Shown piece by piece: positions 1 through 14,100 of a stretch of DNA of 64,000 bases; within the stretch, counting starts at the first letter, position 1, and each line of letters starts with the position of its first letter. The DNA comes from Watersipora subatra (lineage: Eukaryota > Bryozoa > Gymnolaemata > Cheilostomatida > Watersiporidae), in NCBI RefSeq assembly GCF_963576615.1, contig NC_088708.1, positions 24,621,191 to 24,685,190 on the forward strand, written 5' to 3'. The notes beneath the pieces are model-generated. The model was not told where the DNA came from. It saw only the letters and a program-made list of their open reading frames with translations, and did no database searches. A program made the position numbers and the translations under genes.

Positions 1-1098
1 CATCTATTTGCAATGAAAAACACGTTTGCATCTCATATTGGCCTTGGTTTCACTTTGCAAAATTCTTTTTTTATTTTTTATAGTTATTTCTTCGTGATGA
101 TCAGACCCATTACAGCTATGTAGGTTTTACAAATAGTAGATAATTGGACTACTGATGACTATCTACTGGGGGACTAGTAGTAGTGACAGTAATAATGCCG
201 TAAACTGTAGTAATAGTGGTAACTCATCTGACTCGTAATATGCTCAATTCGTCAATCACTGTAGTATGCAGACGGCAAAAAGTGTTTGGAGTCATTCTGC
301 AACACATTTGTGGTTTTTTCACTACATCAGACGATGTAAAATTTTATACCACTCGATTCGGTCAAATTTTATGACAACTCGCATGCATCACTGTCAAATA
401 TATGTATTTGGTTTTCCTTAGTACTAAGGTGTCTGGCGTATACGCATGTAAGCTGTACCTCTTAGCTTGTGTTCTAAAATTGGCTTCTACTTGAGGATAT
501 ACGGTCATTTGTTCACATATGTTTATATGACTGTAGAATGCTAGGAATATACAGTACGAATTTGTTTAAATAAATTATGTAAGTCACTGATGCTAAAAAA
601 TGGGTTCACCAGCATTCTGATGTGCGATTCAATAAATGCACAGACAATTTGTATGAGCAAAATAAATGTATCAAATAAATCATTAACATTGAAAAAAATC
701 TGTTTTTTTTTAATCTTCATTTTCAACTCTAATTGTGCTAGATTTCTATTTGTGATGGAAAATGATATAAATTTCAGTGGAGCTCAGATTTGTGAATGTC
801 TAGTGTAGTAGGCCAAACAAAGCAAGAAACTAATATTCCAAAGCATGTTATTCAGTTTTTGACTTGTCAGCAGTAAATTTGGTTTACCATACTGTATCCA
901 CAAATTTAAAATGATGAGCCGATCTAGCCAAAAATATCACATCTATTGTCAACTATAGTTGGGTGTTAATACCAAAATGGATAAATAAACCCACCTTTTT
1001 CATTCCTAGGTCTCAGTGGTATGTAGGGTTTTGGATAAATATGGAATTTTATGTTTGCTTACAGGAGCTATTGATAATTGTCTGTTAATCCATTTTAG
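1..1098 (+). other. RPS2: Last intron of RPS2, 3' part
   Basis: No further RPS2 exon is visible before the acceptor at 1097-1098, so this stretch is read as intron. RPS2 introns host snoRNAs in other animals. Box-C-like GTGATGA (94-100) and CTGA (152-155) exist here, but no terminal stem pairs around them, so no snoRNA is called. A dispersed repeat copy sits at about 541-720. Confidence 0.7.
541..720 (+). repeat. Dispersed repeat, copy 1
   Basis: This segment is repeated with mismatches at about 33919-34100. Shared landmarks in the same order are ATGTAAGTCACT, TGCTAAAAAATGGGTTCAC, AGCATTCTGAT and ATGAGCAAAAT. No coding content or terminal structure identifies the family. Confidence 0.7.
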
Positions 1099-1250
1099 CG
1101 AAAGCCACATTTTTTGCCATTTCCAAGACCTACTCCTTCTTGACACCTGATTTGTGGAAGGATACTGTTTTCACCAAGTCACCGTATGAGGAATTTACAG
1201 ATTATCTGGCAAAACATCATGATCCAGAAGCAAGGAAAGTTGCCGCTTAA
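1099..1250 (+). CDS. RPS2: 40S ribosomal protein S2 (uS5), last coding exon, 5' partial
   Basis: The exon follows an AG acceptor at 1097-1098 and opens with the last two bases of a split codon. It encodes about 50 residues ending at TAA 1248-1250. Internal motifs such as [14 protein letters not shown] and [14 protein letters not shown] match the C-terminal end of eukaryotic RPS2, part of the small ribosomal subunit near the mRNA entry site. The last residues ([10 protein letters not shown]) diverge from the vertebrate tail, as expected for this variable end. The rest of the gene lies upstream of the window. A poly(A) signal follows 54 bases after the stop. Identity is near certain; the exact tail beyond the conserved block is read directly from the sequence. 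Confidence 0.95.
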
Positions 1251-2039
1251 AAGGAAATTGATATAATCCTGCTTCTTGTTTGTATGTCTGAATAAGATAA
1301 TGCAATAAAGACACTCACTTTCCCCCCACTAACAGTGTTTCATGTTGTTTATCACACAGGTTCAATGTGATTGTGTAGCAATTAATTTATGTTGCTAAGT
1401 TTTTGCCGAAACAATCTTAAACATCTAGCTGGCTGATTCATGTGCTGTATCATGGCCAAAGCTAAACAAACCCGCCCTGTCAAATGCATAAGTTACCTTC
1501 CTGAAGAAAAGGAGAAGTCAAAACATATTTCTGGTTTACAGTTATCGCGACTATGAAGCTCATTCAATCTCCTACAAGCTAGTACTCTATGGTTTGTATC
1601 AACAATGTTCAGTCTTATAAAAAGTGGGCTGTGCTGGTCAACCTAGCTTACCTCCTTGAATAATAATAAAACTTATGTATCGTATCTATTAGATGAGAAT
1701 GCTTTTCCATGTTTGAAGGGAAGGTACTACATAATTTATTAAGGTGATGTATATGTAGCCAATAACATCAAACTAAACTACAAGCATACATGGATGTATC
1801 TGACATTTTCTCACTTCCTTGATTGGACAAAACCTGACCATTGAAATAATAGGATGCCGGTCACGGCATGATGCACCAACAAGCCAAGCGCAAATCTGCA
1901 AAAGGCGTATAATATTAATACAGCTAGGCGAGCCTATTTGAATTAATCGTTGCAAACAATAGCTGAAAGCTTGCTCGTATTGATCGCTCATATCATTAGA
2001 GCAGCTCATTCTCTAGTACTAGTCACACTCTGCACAGCA
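1251..2039 (+). promoter_or_regulatory. RPS2 3' UTR and PHGDH upstream region
   Basis: About 790 bases separate the RPS2 stop from the PHGDH start codon, so the PHGDH promoter and 5' UTR should lie here. No TATA box or initiator stands out. The PHGDH frame stays open upstream to about 1950 without any ATG, so 2040 is the first in-frame ATG. Confidence 0.5.
1304..1309 (+). terminator. Poly(A) signal of RPS2
   Basis: AATAAA lies 54 bases after the RPS2 stop codon and is followed by a T-rich and C-rich stretch, a plausible cleavage region. Confidence 0.75.
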
Positions 2040-2180
2040 ATGGCTCTCAAGTTGAATAGCGTGTTGATAACTGATGAGGTGGACTCCAAATGCATAGACA
2101 TACTGAAGAGAAATGGGGTGGCAGTGGTGTTCAACCCTAAACTTGCCAAAGACAAGGAGGCGCTGTTGGCTGAACTACCA
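2040..2180 (+). CDS. PHGDH: PHGDH exon 1
   Basis: Residues 1-47, the N-terminal part of the substrate-binding domain. It ends in phase 0 at donor GTAAGT. Confidence 0.93.
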
Positions 2181-5100
2181 GTAAGTTTGCTTTACTACCA
2201 TAACTTATAGTAGTGCGTGTTAATTCCTCTTAAAAAGTCTGCTGACAAATTCTGTCTTTGTTAGTAAGGCCTTCGCAAGACTACCTAGTTATCTTATGTT
2301 TGCTATTGCACACTAAAGGATTCAACCTAAAAGCTCCCCATTAAAGATTGCCTTCAACAGCACAGCCTGAGCTTAGCTATGATGAACAATTATTTTGTCT
2401 TCATGTTACGAAATTCTTATCTCATGTGTCAATATAGGTATGCTCCAACTGATTTTGAATGATGGGTTGTACAAGCAAAATATCTACATATATGAAAAGT
2501 ACAGAACTTTCATTCTGGGCATTAATTGAAGATCGTTTTGTAAGAAATCTACATTATAATGGAGTTGGCCAGTTTAACTAAGCTCAGGCCAGTTCAACTT
2601 CGGTGTTGCTTCACCATGGCTTAAAAATTTTACAGAAACATGATGGTCTGATCGTTAGATCAGCAACTAAAGTTACTGCTGATATTATTGCTGCCTCCAA
2701 CTTGTCAATTATTGGGAGAGCCGGCACAGGAACGGATAACATTGATTCAGTTGCAGCCACCAACAAAGGAGTTATAGTGATGAAGTGAGTGCTTTATTGA
2801 CCTGTTGAAAGCAACATTGCAAAGGGCTAACTGTCTTCACATTAATACTCATAATTTCTCTCCTTTGCGCAGCTCGGGCCTTCAGCAGAGGCCCACAAAT
2901 CTAGCATGTGTGTGGGGTTAATGAGATGATGCCCACGTTGCGCACGCATGCTATTGAGGTATTTTTCCATGTGAGTAACGCATGATTAGATGAATGGGTA
3001 ATTTCCTATGGGTTTTCCTAACGTGAAAGCCACTACCCAATGTAGATTTTATTAGCCGGCAGTATGCAAAAGCCGGGCGGCTTGGAATTATTGCTTTTTC
3101 AATGATCAAAAAGGCCTGAATAAAGGGGAAGGTTATAGTTGTGAATCAAAGGCTGTAACATCCCATAGCTTAGGTTGACATTCAATGTTATATTGTAAGG
3201 ACCACTATTATATTGATGAGAAGGGACTCTGTAAGTCCTCAAATATGACTGACTACCTTAGGAAAGAACTGTTAGGGGCATTACTCCGATTATCCAGTGA
3301 AAATCTAACTTCTTTTCTATAAAAGGGTCGGAATATCAATTATGTCAACTTCAATGCAAATAATTGGACGGTTGAAACAGATTTTATTCAAGCACAGTTT
3401 AGATACTTTCCTGCAAGTGCATGCACTTGTTAGATATCTTGTGCTCAGGCCACATCGGTGTCTGTAAAAGTTTATGTACGTTCCTTGACTGTCTTATTTA
3501 ATAGTAATTTAGAGTCACGTTATGGATACACTCACCATTTGTTAACTTGTTTGTAGAGCATGCTCAAGCATAAAAATTGCTATCATTTGGTAGGGCATCG
3601 CACTGATCTAATCAATAATATGACTTGCTTGCAGTACTCCTGGAGGAAATACAATCAGTGCTGCTGAGCTGACCTGCTCCATGATATGTGGCATTGCGAG
3701 GTAGGATGTCTCTTATTGTTGCGCTCTGTCGTCAAGGGCCTAACTGTAAAATAGACGATCAATCTTGTGCCAAGTAGTTCTCAGGATAAAAATTCCATTG
3801 ACATGTTTTGCGTTTTTTAAGTTAGAAAATAATTTTGTTTTAAATCCTTAATCACACGAAAACTTTGTCACGTTTAATTAGATGTTTTTTAGCCCTTACA
3901 AAGTTAGCTGATTCGATAGAACTTTTGCAAGGTCTACTTGTATATACATGTAGCTACATTTTTATAGTACATACCCTAGGACACTTATGTATTCGCATCA
4001 TCTAACTTTCGCATTTTCGCGGTGTCATCCTCTCGCGAAAATTTCATGAGCGAAACTAAACTATCATAACGAACGAACGAAATCGCGAAGTTAAATAGCT
4101 TTGTTCATTGATATCCACAATAAAATCGTCATATTAGAAATGCAGGAAATTTTCGTCTGTGGCTGGGCTCAATGGGAAATTTCTGGTAAACTCATTATAG
4201 CTAATACACCGACTGAGCAGCATGGCAAAGCAAATTAAGATGATATCAGTTTAGTCACCGAATTTGTAACTGATGAGGATAAAAGTCTGGTAGGTGAAGT
4301 CATAATAGAAGAATAATTATTGTAGTGATGAATTTTATTGCCAACCAAAAACAATATCAACCCTCATCAGGTCCAACCACATTATCTCTTTCACTGCCAA
4401 CCATGTACAAATTCGCTATCGGCCTAGTGCCAGCCATTCTACCGAAATTGCCGACATTGCTTCATGATATGTATACAGTATTTTTTCAAGTTCAATCTCT
4501 ATCTAGAACATTTTTGTTACAAACTTTATTTTGGCAACGTTTTAACCAGTATTGCTATGCAAAAATTCAATGTATCTCTACTTGTGCGCTATGTGAAGCT
4601 ACGATCCGATCCGAAGCTAAAACGATCTTCCACAATGTTCCTTACTCTTACAAAACTATTACTTTCACCACTGTCAGAGACAGTGCTGCTACTTTAATTA
4701 TCTGTATAATCACGAAAATCTAAATCGTAATTGGCTATAATGTCATCAGCAACTAATTACCTGTTTTATGACTCGCGCGCGGTAGTTAATGAACTCACAG
4801 AAAAATATGGGGTATGGAAGCATGGTACTGTAAAGCAATTCTCTCTGATAATTTTTTTGTCACTTTCTAAAATGATCAAGTACTTTGGCCCAAACTTGAC
4901 CAGTTATTTGATACTGTAGTCTCTTGGTGATTGGTCAATTAGTGCTGGGCTAAGTTACTAATGCTTTCACCAACCACAATCTATTCCTGTATTTCTTCTA
5001 CTGAGACAGCAGCAATAAGTTAATGATAACTTCTACTGAGACAGCAGCAATAAGTTAATGATAACTTCTACTGAGACAGCAGCAATAAGTTAATGATAAC

Positions 5101-8100
5101 TTCTACTGAGACAGCAGCAATAAGTTAATGATAACTTCTACTGAGACAGCAGCAATAAGTTAATGATAACTTCTACTGAGACAGCAGCAATAAGTTAATG
5201 ATAACTTCTACTGAGACAGCAGCAATAAGTTAATGATAACTTCTACTGAGACAGCAGCAATAAGTTAATGATAACTTCTACTGAGACAGCAGCAATAAGT
5301 TAATGATAACTTCTACTGAGACAGCAGCAATAAGTTAATGATAACTTCTACTGAGACAGCAGCAATAAGTTAATGATAACTTCTACTGAGACAGCAGCAA
5401 TAAGTTAATGATAACTTCTACTGAGACAGCAGCAATAAGTTAATGATAACTTCTACTGAGACAGCAGCAATAAGTTAATGATAACTTCTACTGAGACAGC
5501 ACAATAAATTAATGATAACTTCTACTGAGACAGCAGCAATAAGTTAATGATAACTTCTACTGAGACAGCAGCAATAAGTTAATGATAACTTCTACTGAGA
5601 CAGCAGCAATAAGTTAATGATAACTTCTACTGAGACAGCAGCAATAAGTTAATGATAACTTCTACTGAGACAGCAGCAATAAGTTAATGATAACTTCTAC
5701 TGAGACAGCAGCAATAAGTTAATGATAACTTCTACTGAGACAGCAGCAATAAGTTAATGATAACTTCTACTGAGACAGCAGCAATAAGTCAATGATAACT
5801 TCTACTGAGACAGCACAATAAATTAATGATAACTTCTACTGAGACAGCAGCAATAAGTTAATGATAACTTCTACTGAGACAGCAGCAATAAGTTAATGAT
5901 AACTTCTACTGAGACAGCAGCAATAAGTTAATGATAACTTCTACTGAGACAGCAGCAATAAGTTAATGATAACTTCTACTGAGACAGCAGCAATAAGTCA
6001 ATGATAACTTCTACTGAGACAGCACAATAAATTAATGATAACTTCTACTGAGACAGCAGCAATAAGTTAATGATAACTTCTACTGAGACAGCAGCAATAA
6101 GTTAATGATAACTTCTACTGAGACAGCAGCAATAAGTTAATGATAACTTCTACTGAGACAGCAGCAATAAGTTAATGATAACTTCTACTGAGACAGCAGC
6201 AATAAGTTAATGATAACTTCTACTGAGACAGCAGCAAAAAGTTAATGATAACTTCTACTGAGACAGCAGCAATAAGTTAATGATAACTTCTACTGAGACA
6301 GCAGCAATAAGTTAATGATAACTTCTACTGAGACAGCAGCAATAAGTTAATGATAACTTCTACTGAGACAGCAGCAATAAGTTAATGATAACTTCTACTG
6401 AGACAGCAGCAATAAGTTAATGATAACTTCTACTGAGACAGCAGCAATAAGTTAATGATAACTTCTACTGAGACAGCAGCAATAAGTTAATGATAACTTA
6501 AGCATGAATGAATGTGATGAAACATGTGTGAGGTTTGACTTAGACTAACAAAAATATCTAAAATATATGATGTTTTACATGATGTTTTACGTAATGTTGA
6601 ATTTCTTATGTAATACGATACAAGAGCCTTACATGAGTTCATTACCATCAATAAAATTTACGTAAACGCCTAAACGTAAACGCCTAAACGGTCGTCTACC
6701 GTATATACATTTAAGTCTAGATTATCATAACATTCAGTGTATCATTAAAATCTTTACATTTATTAGCTCTTTAATTCGCTCTTTAAGAGTACAAACACAT
6801 TATTTTATTTTAAAACACAAACGTTTTATTCAAACTGGCTTATAGTAAAATTGTCATAGTAGCATGCGGATCTGTAACATAGCAAAAGTGGACCTTTAGC
6901 GCTTGGGCACAACATTCACAGTGAGTAGATGTCTGTCTGCGAGATTCAACATTTAGTCTGGTGTGACCTTTACCTCAGCATCAGATGAAGTCATAATATT
7001 ATATACGCATTACAATAGACAGTAAGCCTACATCTAATACATGTGTCTTTAACAGCCTATATACATTATTTGTAATCTATCAGTTGCGACAGTACCCAAA
7101 AACCCTATCCTACACCTTAAAGCATTAAGGGGCATGGAGCATTTCAATTGGTCTATATAAATTTACTCATCGTGTTCATATAATGATGTCTTCATATAGA
7201 AAGTTCTATTTCTAAGCCTATTGGTTAAATTGAATGTTTTTATGTAACTCAAGGGTAATTTAGTCTAGGTTTTTGATTGTGAAAGTTTAATTGTTTGCAT
7301 CAAGTTTTGGTGTATTTGATAATGTTGAAGTAAACTCATAGAAAAGCGCAAAAGATTAGTTGAACCTGTTCACTAAATGGTAATGTTCACCTGATAGCAA
7401 TGTAATTTAAAGATACTTCTACAAATGCATTATGTATGTAGAATCTTTGAAATTAAGCTAACTATTTGTTTTGCGAGATTTAAATCTTTTGAAATTTCTG
7501 ATAAATATATTTTCTTCCGCAAAAATATTTTTTTGAGACTTTCATTTTATTATTGTTAAAAGATTTATTAATATTTTTAATATTTTCAAAGTTATTGAAC
7601 AATTTATGTATCACTGTTATACTCGTAAGTGTTACTCTCTAGTTCAACAACTACAGATACCAATATGTAAGTTGTCAAATAAAACAGTAAGCTGACAGTC
7701 TGAGGTGGCATGATTAATTACTAAACTGAGGCTGAATAGTGTCATACGAATGCTGGGCTAGAGACTCTACTAAGCTATAATCCGTATTCTTTAGGAATGT
7801 GGGCACCGCCTGCATGTCAATGAAGGAAGGCCGGTGGGATAGGAAACTGTTCATGGGTGAAGAACTCCAAGGCAAGACCTTAGCGATTGTAGGTCTAGGA
7901 AGAATTGGTCGCGAAGTTGGTTCTAGAATGAGATCTTTTGGCATGGAGGTACTGAAATCATTATTTTACTCTTCTAGTGATGTTAGTTGAAATGTTTTCA
8001 TTGAGTGGAATGTTTCAATTGAGAGTGACGTACAATACTTTTCTCTGGGATGTATGTATCAGCCACAAAACACAAGTCTACCACATCGAATGAATTTTTT

Positions 8101-11100
8101 CCCACATAGCCAATGAATTTTTTTCCAAGTTTCACACGGAGATGATTTCTGTTTGGAAAGGAACCAAGCTAGAACAAGTCATGAAAGCTTTGAGATTAGC
8201 AGGGGTTCTGTCTGCACAAATCTCTATGCTGCAGCTTTACTGTCTTTTTAATGGTTAGAAAATCAGCATATATATTTTATCTTACAAGGTTTTCAGCAAC
8301 ATAAAAATTAATTAGTGTGTTTGCCACGGTTTTGTTTCCACTGAAACAGCGCTGTAATGGCATAGTACTTACTCAACATAGTGATCGTGATGCAAATACT
8401 TGGGTATATTCACCTGCTTGCACTTTCATGCGCAGAGTTGTGTTCAGAAACCGAAGATGCAGCAAGTAGCAACTTGTTCAGTGTGCTTTGTTCAGCTTGC
8501 CAGCATAAACATATATGTATTTTTGTATACAGACACTAGAAAATAGAGTTATTCTCTCTTGAGATTGTTATGCTGGTAAGTTACTCAAGATCTACTTAAG
8601 GCTGAGTCTCATAAAGCATTATGTATTTACACTAACTTTACAGACTATTGGATACGATCCTCTTGTGTCAGCGGAGGAAAGTGCTGCCTTCGATGTGACC
8701 AGCTATGAGCTGGAGGACTTATGGCCACGGGCAGACTATATCACTGTACACGTACCTCTTATACCACCTACTAAGAGTATGTAGTGTATAGCTCTCCCCC
8801 TACTTACATGTATATCCAACTAGAGTAGTTGATTACGGCGATGATATGATTCTCTTTAATTACCCTATGAGTGCGTGGCATAACACTGCTAAAGCCTTTT
8901 ACGTTACGTTTTAACCCTTAAAGGTTGACTTGCAACAAAATTCACATTACAGTTGTTTGGTATTAAAAGATTCACCATGTCTTACTCTGCTGTGTTGTAG
9001 ATGCAAAATATGTGGAAATGTGATTACAAGCTCTTAAAAGCTCAAAAACGAACAGTTGATCGCAGCCATCAGGAAACCGCCGTAGATCGGTATCAGTTTA
9101 TTTTTCTGACGTAGTCATTACATTTGGTTATTGTTTTGTCACGTGATCATCTCACGTAAATTGAAAGGCCAATAAAAAGCTCAATATAAAACTTCTCGTA
9201 GCACTAGTTTATGACAAACACTTCGGGTTTCACCAAAAACCTCGTATCAAATATAGATGCTCGCTACTTTACAGTTTTGTTTTGGCTTGGTCTAATCTCT
9301 AGTCGTAATCTGGTCATGTAACCCAATAGTTCGCAAATAATTTTTGCAGCACTTTTCGATTATCACAGGTGACCAACAGGCTCGTCATGATTATCAGACA
9401 ATGATAGGTACTCCTTCAAGGTAAGGTTAAAAAATTAAATGAATTTTTACGGTAAGTTATAAGATATCACTGCTAAAAGTGACAGCATTACAATGATGAT
9501 AAAATAGGCACGTAAGAACAATAGACATGGTTTTATTGAATGCGTGAAGTACATTTGTGAAAATATTTCGACGAAAGAGGTTGCATGAAAGTGTAAACAG
9601 AAACCATCCTGTAACAACTACAGCCCATTTGAGCCGTTTTGGAAAGCGAATCCAAACTACGGCGGTCTCGTGTGGCTGTGATTAACTGTTCGTTTTTTAG
9701 CTTTTAAGAGCTTGTAATCACATTCCCATATATTTCACACCTACAACACAACAGAGTAAGACATGGTGAATCTTATGATACCAAATAGCTGTAATGTGAA
9801 TTTTATTGCAAGTCAACCTTTAAATTTACGTACATACTGCAGTAACGGTTTAGAAAATCAAATTGTTTCCTTTTTGGTTGCGTTGAATTTGTGTTATTGA
9901 ACATATACTGTTTCTGTCAGTGCGGTGTCTTTTAACTTTTTAATAGTTTAAGTAAAATTTGGTTAAGTTCTACAAAAAACACCACAAGATATTCCATATA
10001 TACGCAAGATTTTCAAAGCTGACATCATTTGATGTATTGGAGTTGTCAGCCCCTGTAACTAATTAACTTGTGGATAATTCATTGAAAAGTTTTCAAAGAC
10101 TGCCATCTTTACAGATCTCATCAATAGCACTGTGCTGAGCAAGTGTCGGCGAGGAGTAAAGATAATAAACTGCGCTCGAGGGGGGATTGTGGATGAAGAT
10201 GCACTGCTTGATGCACTCAATTCAGGACAGTGTGGCGGAGCTGGTCTAGATGTTTATGTACAAGTATGTGACAGTCGATCACGATTCTCAATCAATTAAC
10301 GCTATGGAACTGGTCTTTACCAAGTTTTTATTAAGCGGTGATTCATCAAAGATTCAGCTGACCAATGCAACAAATTTCTGTATACAATTCTGGTTCAGAT
10401 GGCATAGTGGTTTAGACTGCTTTAATGCGCTGTAGGGTTTTGTCTGTTCCACGAGAGCAGACCAATATGGACCCCCTTGTCATCTGAGTCACTGGCTGGT
10501 GTTTTAGATCCAAGTGCCCACTTCAACTTCAGCTTAACCTAGCAAATGTGCAAACAAAATCACATTAGAATTAGCACAACTAGCATGATGCATTAAAATT
10601 CAGTGCAAACCTTTGGTAAATGCTCATCAATACTCCAAAATTCAATTTTTAATTTATGCAACCCATTAATATGCCATTCTAACAGTATTTGGTTAAATAA
10701 ATTAAAAACTAGTGACCATGTTTCATGAAAGTTTAGTTTAACACGATTATCATCAACTTTAAAAAGCTACATGAAGCGATCTTTTCACAACAAATCAAAA
10801 ATCTAGTCAAACAATTTTTTTTTTAATTTTTGAGCAATTTTTTGCATGAAATGAGTTTTTGTGCTTGACCACCTTTTTCTTTAATATTTATAAAATTAAA
10901 GCTTTGTTTTCGATGGAGATGACATAGTTCCGATTGAAATAATTTTTACTGAGACATCAAACCTCTCCAATCTGATATCGTTGTATAAATTGAATATCTG
11001 TTAACTTGAAGTCTATCTTTTACTATTTGTCAACTAATACGGAGATCAGCAAAAGCTGACAATTGTCTAAAGTCATGTAAATATTTTCAGAATTTTTTGT

Positions 11101-14100
11101 TCTGCACATCAAACTTGGTCTTAGCGAATGCAATCACAATTTTGTTTTGTTGAAATCTTTATATGTAAATCTTAAAGTTTGTGCATGATTCTGTGTGTCT
11201 AGGGAAAGCAATTAAAATTTAGGAATGAAATATCTGTTTCTTGCTGGATTTGATCTCAGAACCTCCGATTTGCCAGGCAAATATCTAACCAATGTCTAAT
11301 CATAGGGCAATATTTATGTCGCTATGTTGGTGAAAATATGCATACCATGGTGCATTACGCAAGTCAGTAAAGCTTGCTCTCACGGCTCTTATTAGTAAGT
11401 TTACTAATAAGTTTGCTAACTAGCTTACTCAAGTTACCCTTTGGCAATGATCTAGGGCTTCTAGGCTAATGGCAAGCAACTACATTACCTGTCACTGTTT
11501 ATAAGCTGATTTTTAATACCTGTTCAATGCCGGGCATCGCGCAAGTAGATTCTAAATGGCTTACCATTAACTTCAATTGTGCTATGGAATGGTTATTAAA
11601 GGTAAAAAATAATTTTGTGTTAAAACGATTTTATATATTACTTGTGATGAGCAATACAAAACTTTGATGACGGCAAATTAAGGTTTTTAGGATTTATAAA
11701 TATGTTAATTTGCTAGAATGTAATTTTAAGTAGTTTGAAATAGGAATTTTCTTCGCTGGTGCATTTCACATGCTGTAGTTAAATTAGTCTCAGTAGCAAA
11801 AAGCTTCAGTAGAAAGGTAAAAAGAGATGCAACCAATCATCAGGAAGCAAGATAAAGCTATAAACTTTTAATATATGTTCCATGCAATGTCATTATTGTC
11901 TCTCCATTCTCTGAGAGTTCATTACAAAAGCAAACTGACATAATTCTGCAGACAGAAGGCAACAACGCATGTTGTTCAACTGTTCTTCAACACGGAGCAG
12001 TTGAAAAACTAGTACATCGCCACATTATATTTCCACCTGTAAATGAACTGAGTCGGTGACATACTATCATCATGGAAAATTACTGACAGCAAATGCTCTT
12101 GATGGTTGTTAAGATGGCTTCACTTATGGTTTGTAACAGACAAACGGTTTGGTGGTGTGAGCGTTGTGGTCGCATTTTGATTGGCAAATATTCTCGAAAT
12201 CTATTGCAATACATTTTTGTGTTGCAAGCTCATCCGACCTATGCAAAGCAAACTCTATGTGAAACGCGTGTGATAAATTCAAGGTGTGTGGTTCGGACAA
12301 AAGCTTCATATCAACTGGCAAATAGACAAAAAATGTTTCGCTATGATACTCGGACTCCCATATGAATACAGGCATAGCTTCTCTTTTCCAAAAGGCTTTT
12401 CACTGCTGGAAGGAGATTACTTTTGATGACAAGCATATAGTACTTTTTTGTGAATCCATTAAAAGCAACACCGTTTTAAAGATATCCTTGCTGTCAATTA
12501 GTCAGGTGTCTTGACTACTCTGAGACTTTCAATATTGGCAATAATTGTGGCCAGATGGGAGTGCGTTTCTTACTAATTATATAGAGGGCTGCATGCTCCA
12601 GTTTTCTCTCCCAGACTCAAGTTGGTGTTTAGCTTGTGGTTCTGGCTAGGCATAGGCTAGCCGTAATACCATTGTACATGTACAGTACCATTCAGTATTT
12701 TGTGCTGAACATCTAGGGTACTAGTATCATGTTGAGATAAGTTGCTTCAGAAATCTTTGTACAATCAACTGACATACATAAATACTGTAAGTCATATATG
12801 GTGTTAGGGTTCACTTTTGCTATAGTGTGAATGTTTTATTAGTTGATCAGACTGGTGATCCCTGCATGCCATCTCATGCTTATACTGAAAGGTGCAAGTT
12901 ATAAATAGGTGGGAGTCAATATGGCACGAGGTTGTGAATGAGAATAAGTGTGGCTCAGTATGACATCAGATTCGGACTAGGATAAGTGTTGCTCAGCGTA
13001 ACAACAGCTCACATGACATCAGGCTGCTGGCTAGCATAGGTGTGATTCAATATGACATCTAGTTGCAGGGTAGAATAGATGGGACTTAATATGGCACCAC
13101 TTTTTGTAACTCGGCTTTCCAATTATCATATTTTCACTTTTTTACGTAATGTTGTTTGGAACTCACATTTTGTTTGTCTTTCATAGGAACCACCATCCAA
13201 TCTAGATTTAGTGAAGCATAAAAATACATTGGCTACGCCACATCTTGGTGCAAGCACTGTTGAGGCACAGACAAGAGTAGCTGAGGAGATTGCTCAGCAG
13301 TTTGTAGATGCGAGAGATGGCAAAAGTCTGTTTGGTGCCGTAAGTAGTTCATTTCTTACCCTTCACAACCAATGGCATTGCATTGTTAGTGGTTGTTTGT
13401 TTGTGATAACTTCCTCTTTTCATAATTATAGATTTGTCAGGCTTGTAGAAATAAACCTTCTGAATATGGTAAGGGTTAAATGTGTGGCTATGGTAAACCT
13501 TTTAGGTGCTTATGCTATAGCCATATGTTTTATCTATCTGTGGCTGGGGCTTTGCATTGTCAGCTAGATATCGGCATCATTCCTCACATCAAATTATTCA
13601 TAATTAAACATAACATTTTAGGATTATAGCTAAGCCATTTAATAGCAATTTCATCCACATTAGTGAATGGCACCACGTGTATTTCAATTATCACATCATC
13701 TTATAAGGATAAGATAACTCCTTGCATCAAAAATGTAAAAATGTGTCGTTAGGTTCTGAGGTTTTTCAACTTCCATCTGCAATGAAAATTTTTTATAACC
13801 TATTATCAAACAGAGGTTTGTCACCCAGAGCCTTACTTCTATATTAAATAACAATCAATTACTGATTTAATTAAGAACTTTACTAGGGAATATATTATAT
13901 CTCTATTACCTTTATATTATTGCATATGTGTATGCATGCAGCTTTATATAACTTATGTATTGCTGTCATATTAGTGTATATATTTTCATGAATGCACCAT
14001 CACATAATCCTAGTCTTATTACATAAATTTATGGGTAGATTCCTGATTAAAGGGTAGATTTATGCAGCACTTTATGACCTCTGTATTATTATTATGCTTT

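Larger units (their letters stand above)
10264..13186 (+). other. PHGDH: PHGDH intron 6
   Basis: Holds a reversed tRNA-related element (11155-11553) and a degenerate tandem region (about 12900-13100). Overlapping open frames on both strands at 12093-12375 have no recognisable domain and are treated as chance. Confidence 0.6.

Noticed and set aside
84..240. Possible C/D-box snoRNA in the RPS2 intron (GTGATGA, CTGATGA, CTGA)
   Set aside because: The bases outside boxes C and D do not pair into a terminal stem in any combination tried, and no C'/D' pair is convincing.
1950..2039. 30-residue hydrophobic N-terminal extension of PHGDH
   Set aside because: The frame is open, but it starts with TTG and contains no ATG; the first in-frame ATG at 2040 has good context and gives the expected N-terminus.
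4325..4919. Overlapping plus-strand open frames in PHGDH intron 3
   Set aside because: There is no domain, no splice context and low-complexity composition; they are chance frames.
4995..6499. CRISPR-like array
   Set aside because: The repeats are directly adjacent with no unique spacers, and the host is eukaryotic.
12093..12375. Opposed open frames on both strands in PHGDH intron 6
   Set aside because: No similarity to a known family; both strands are open by chance over the same bases.
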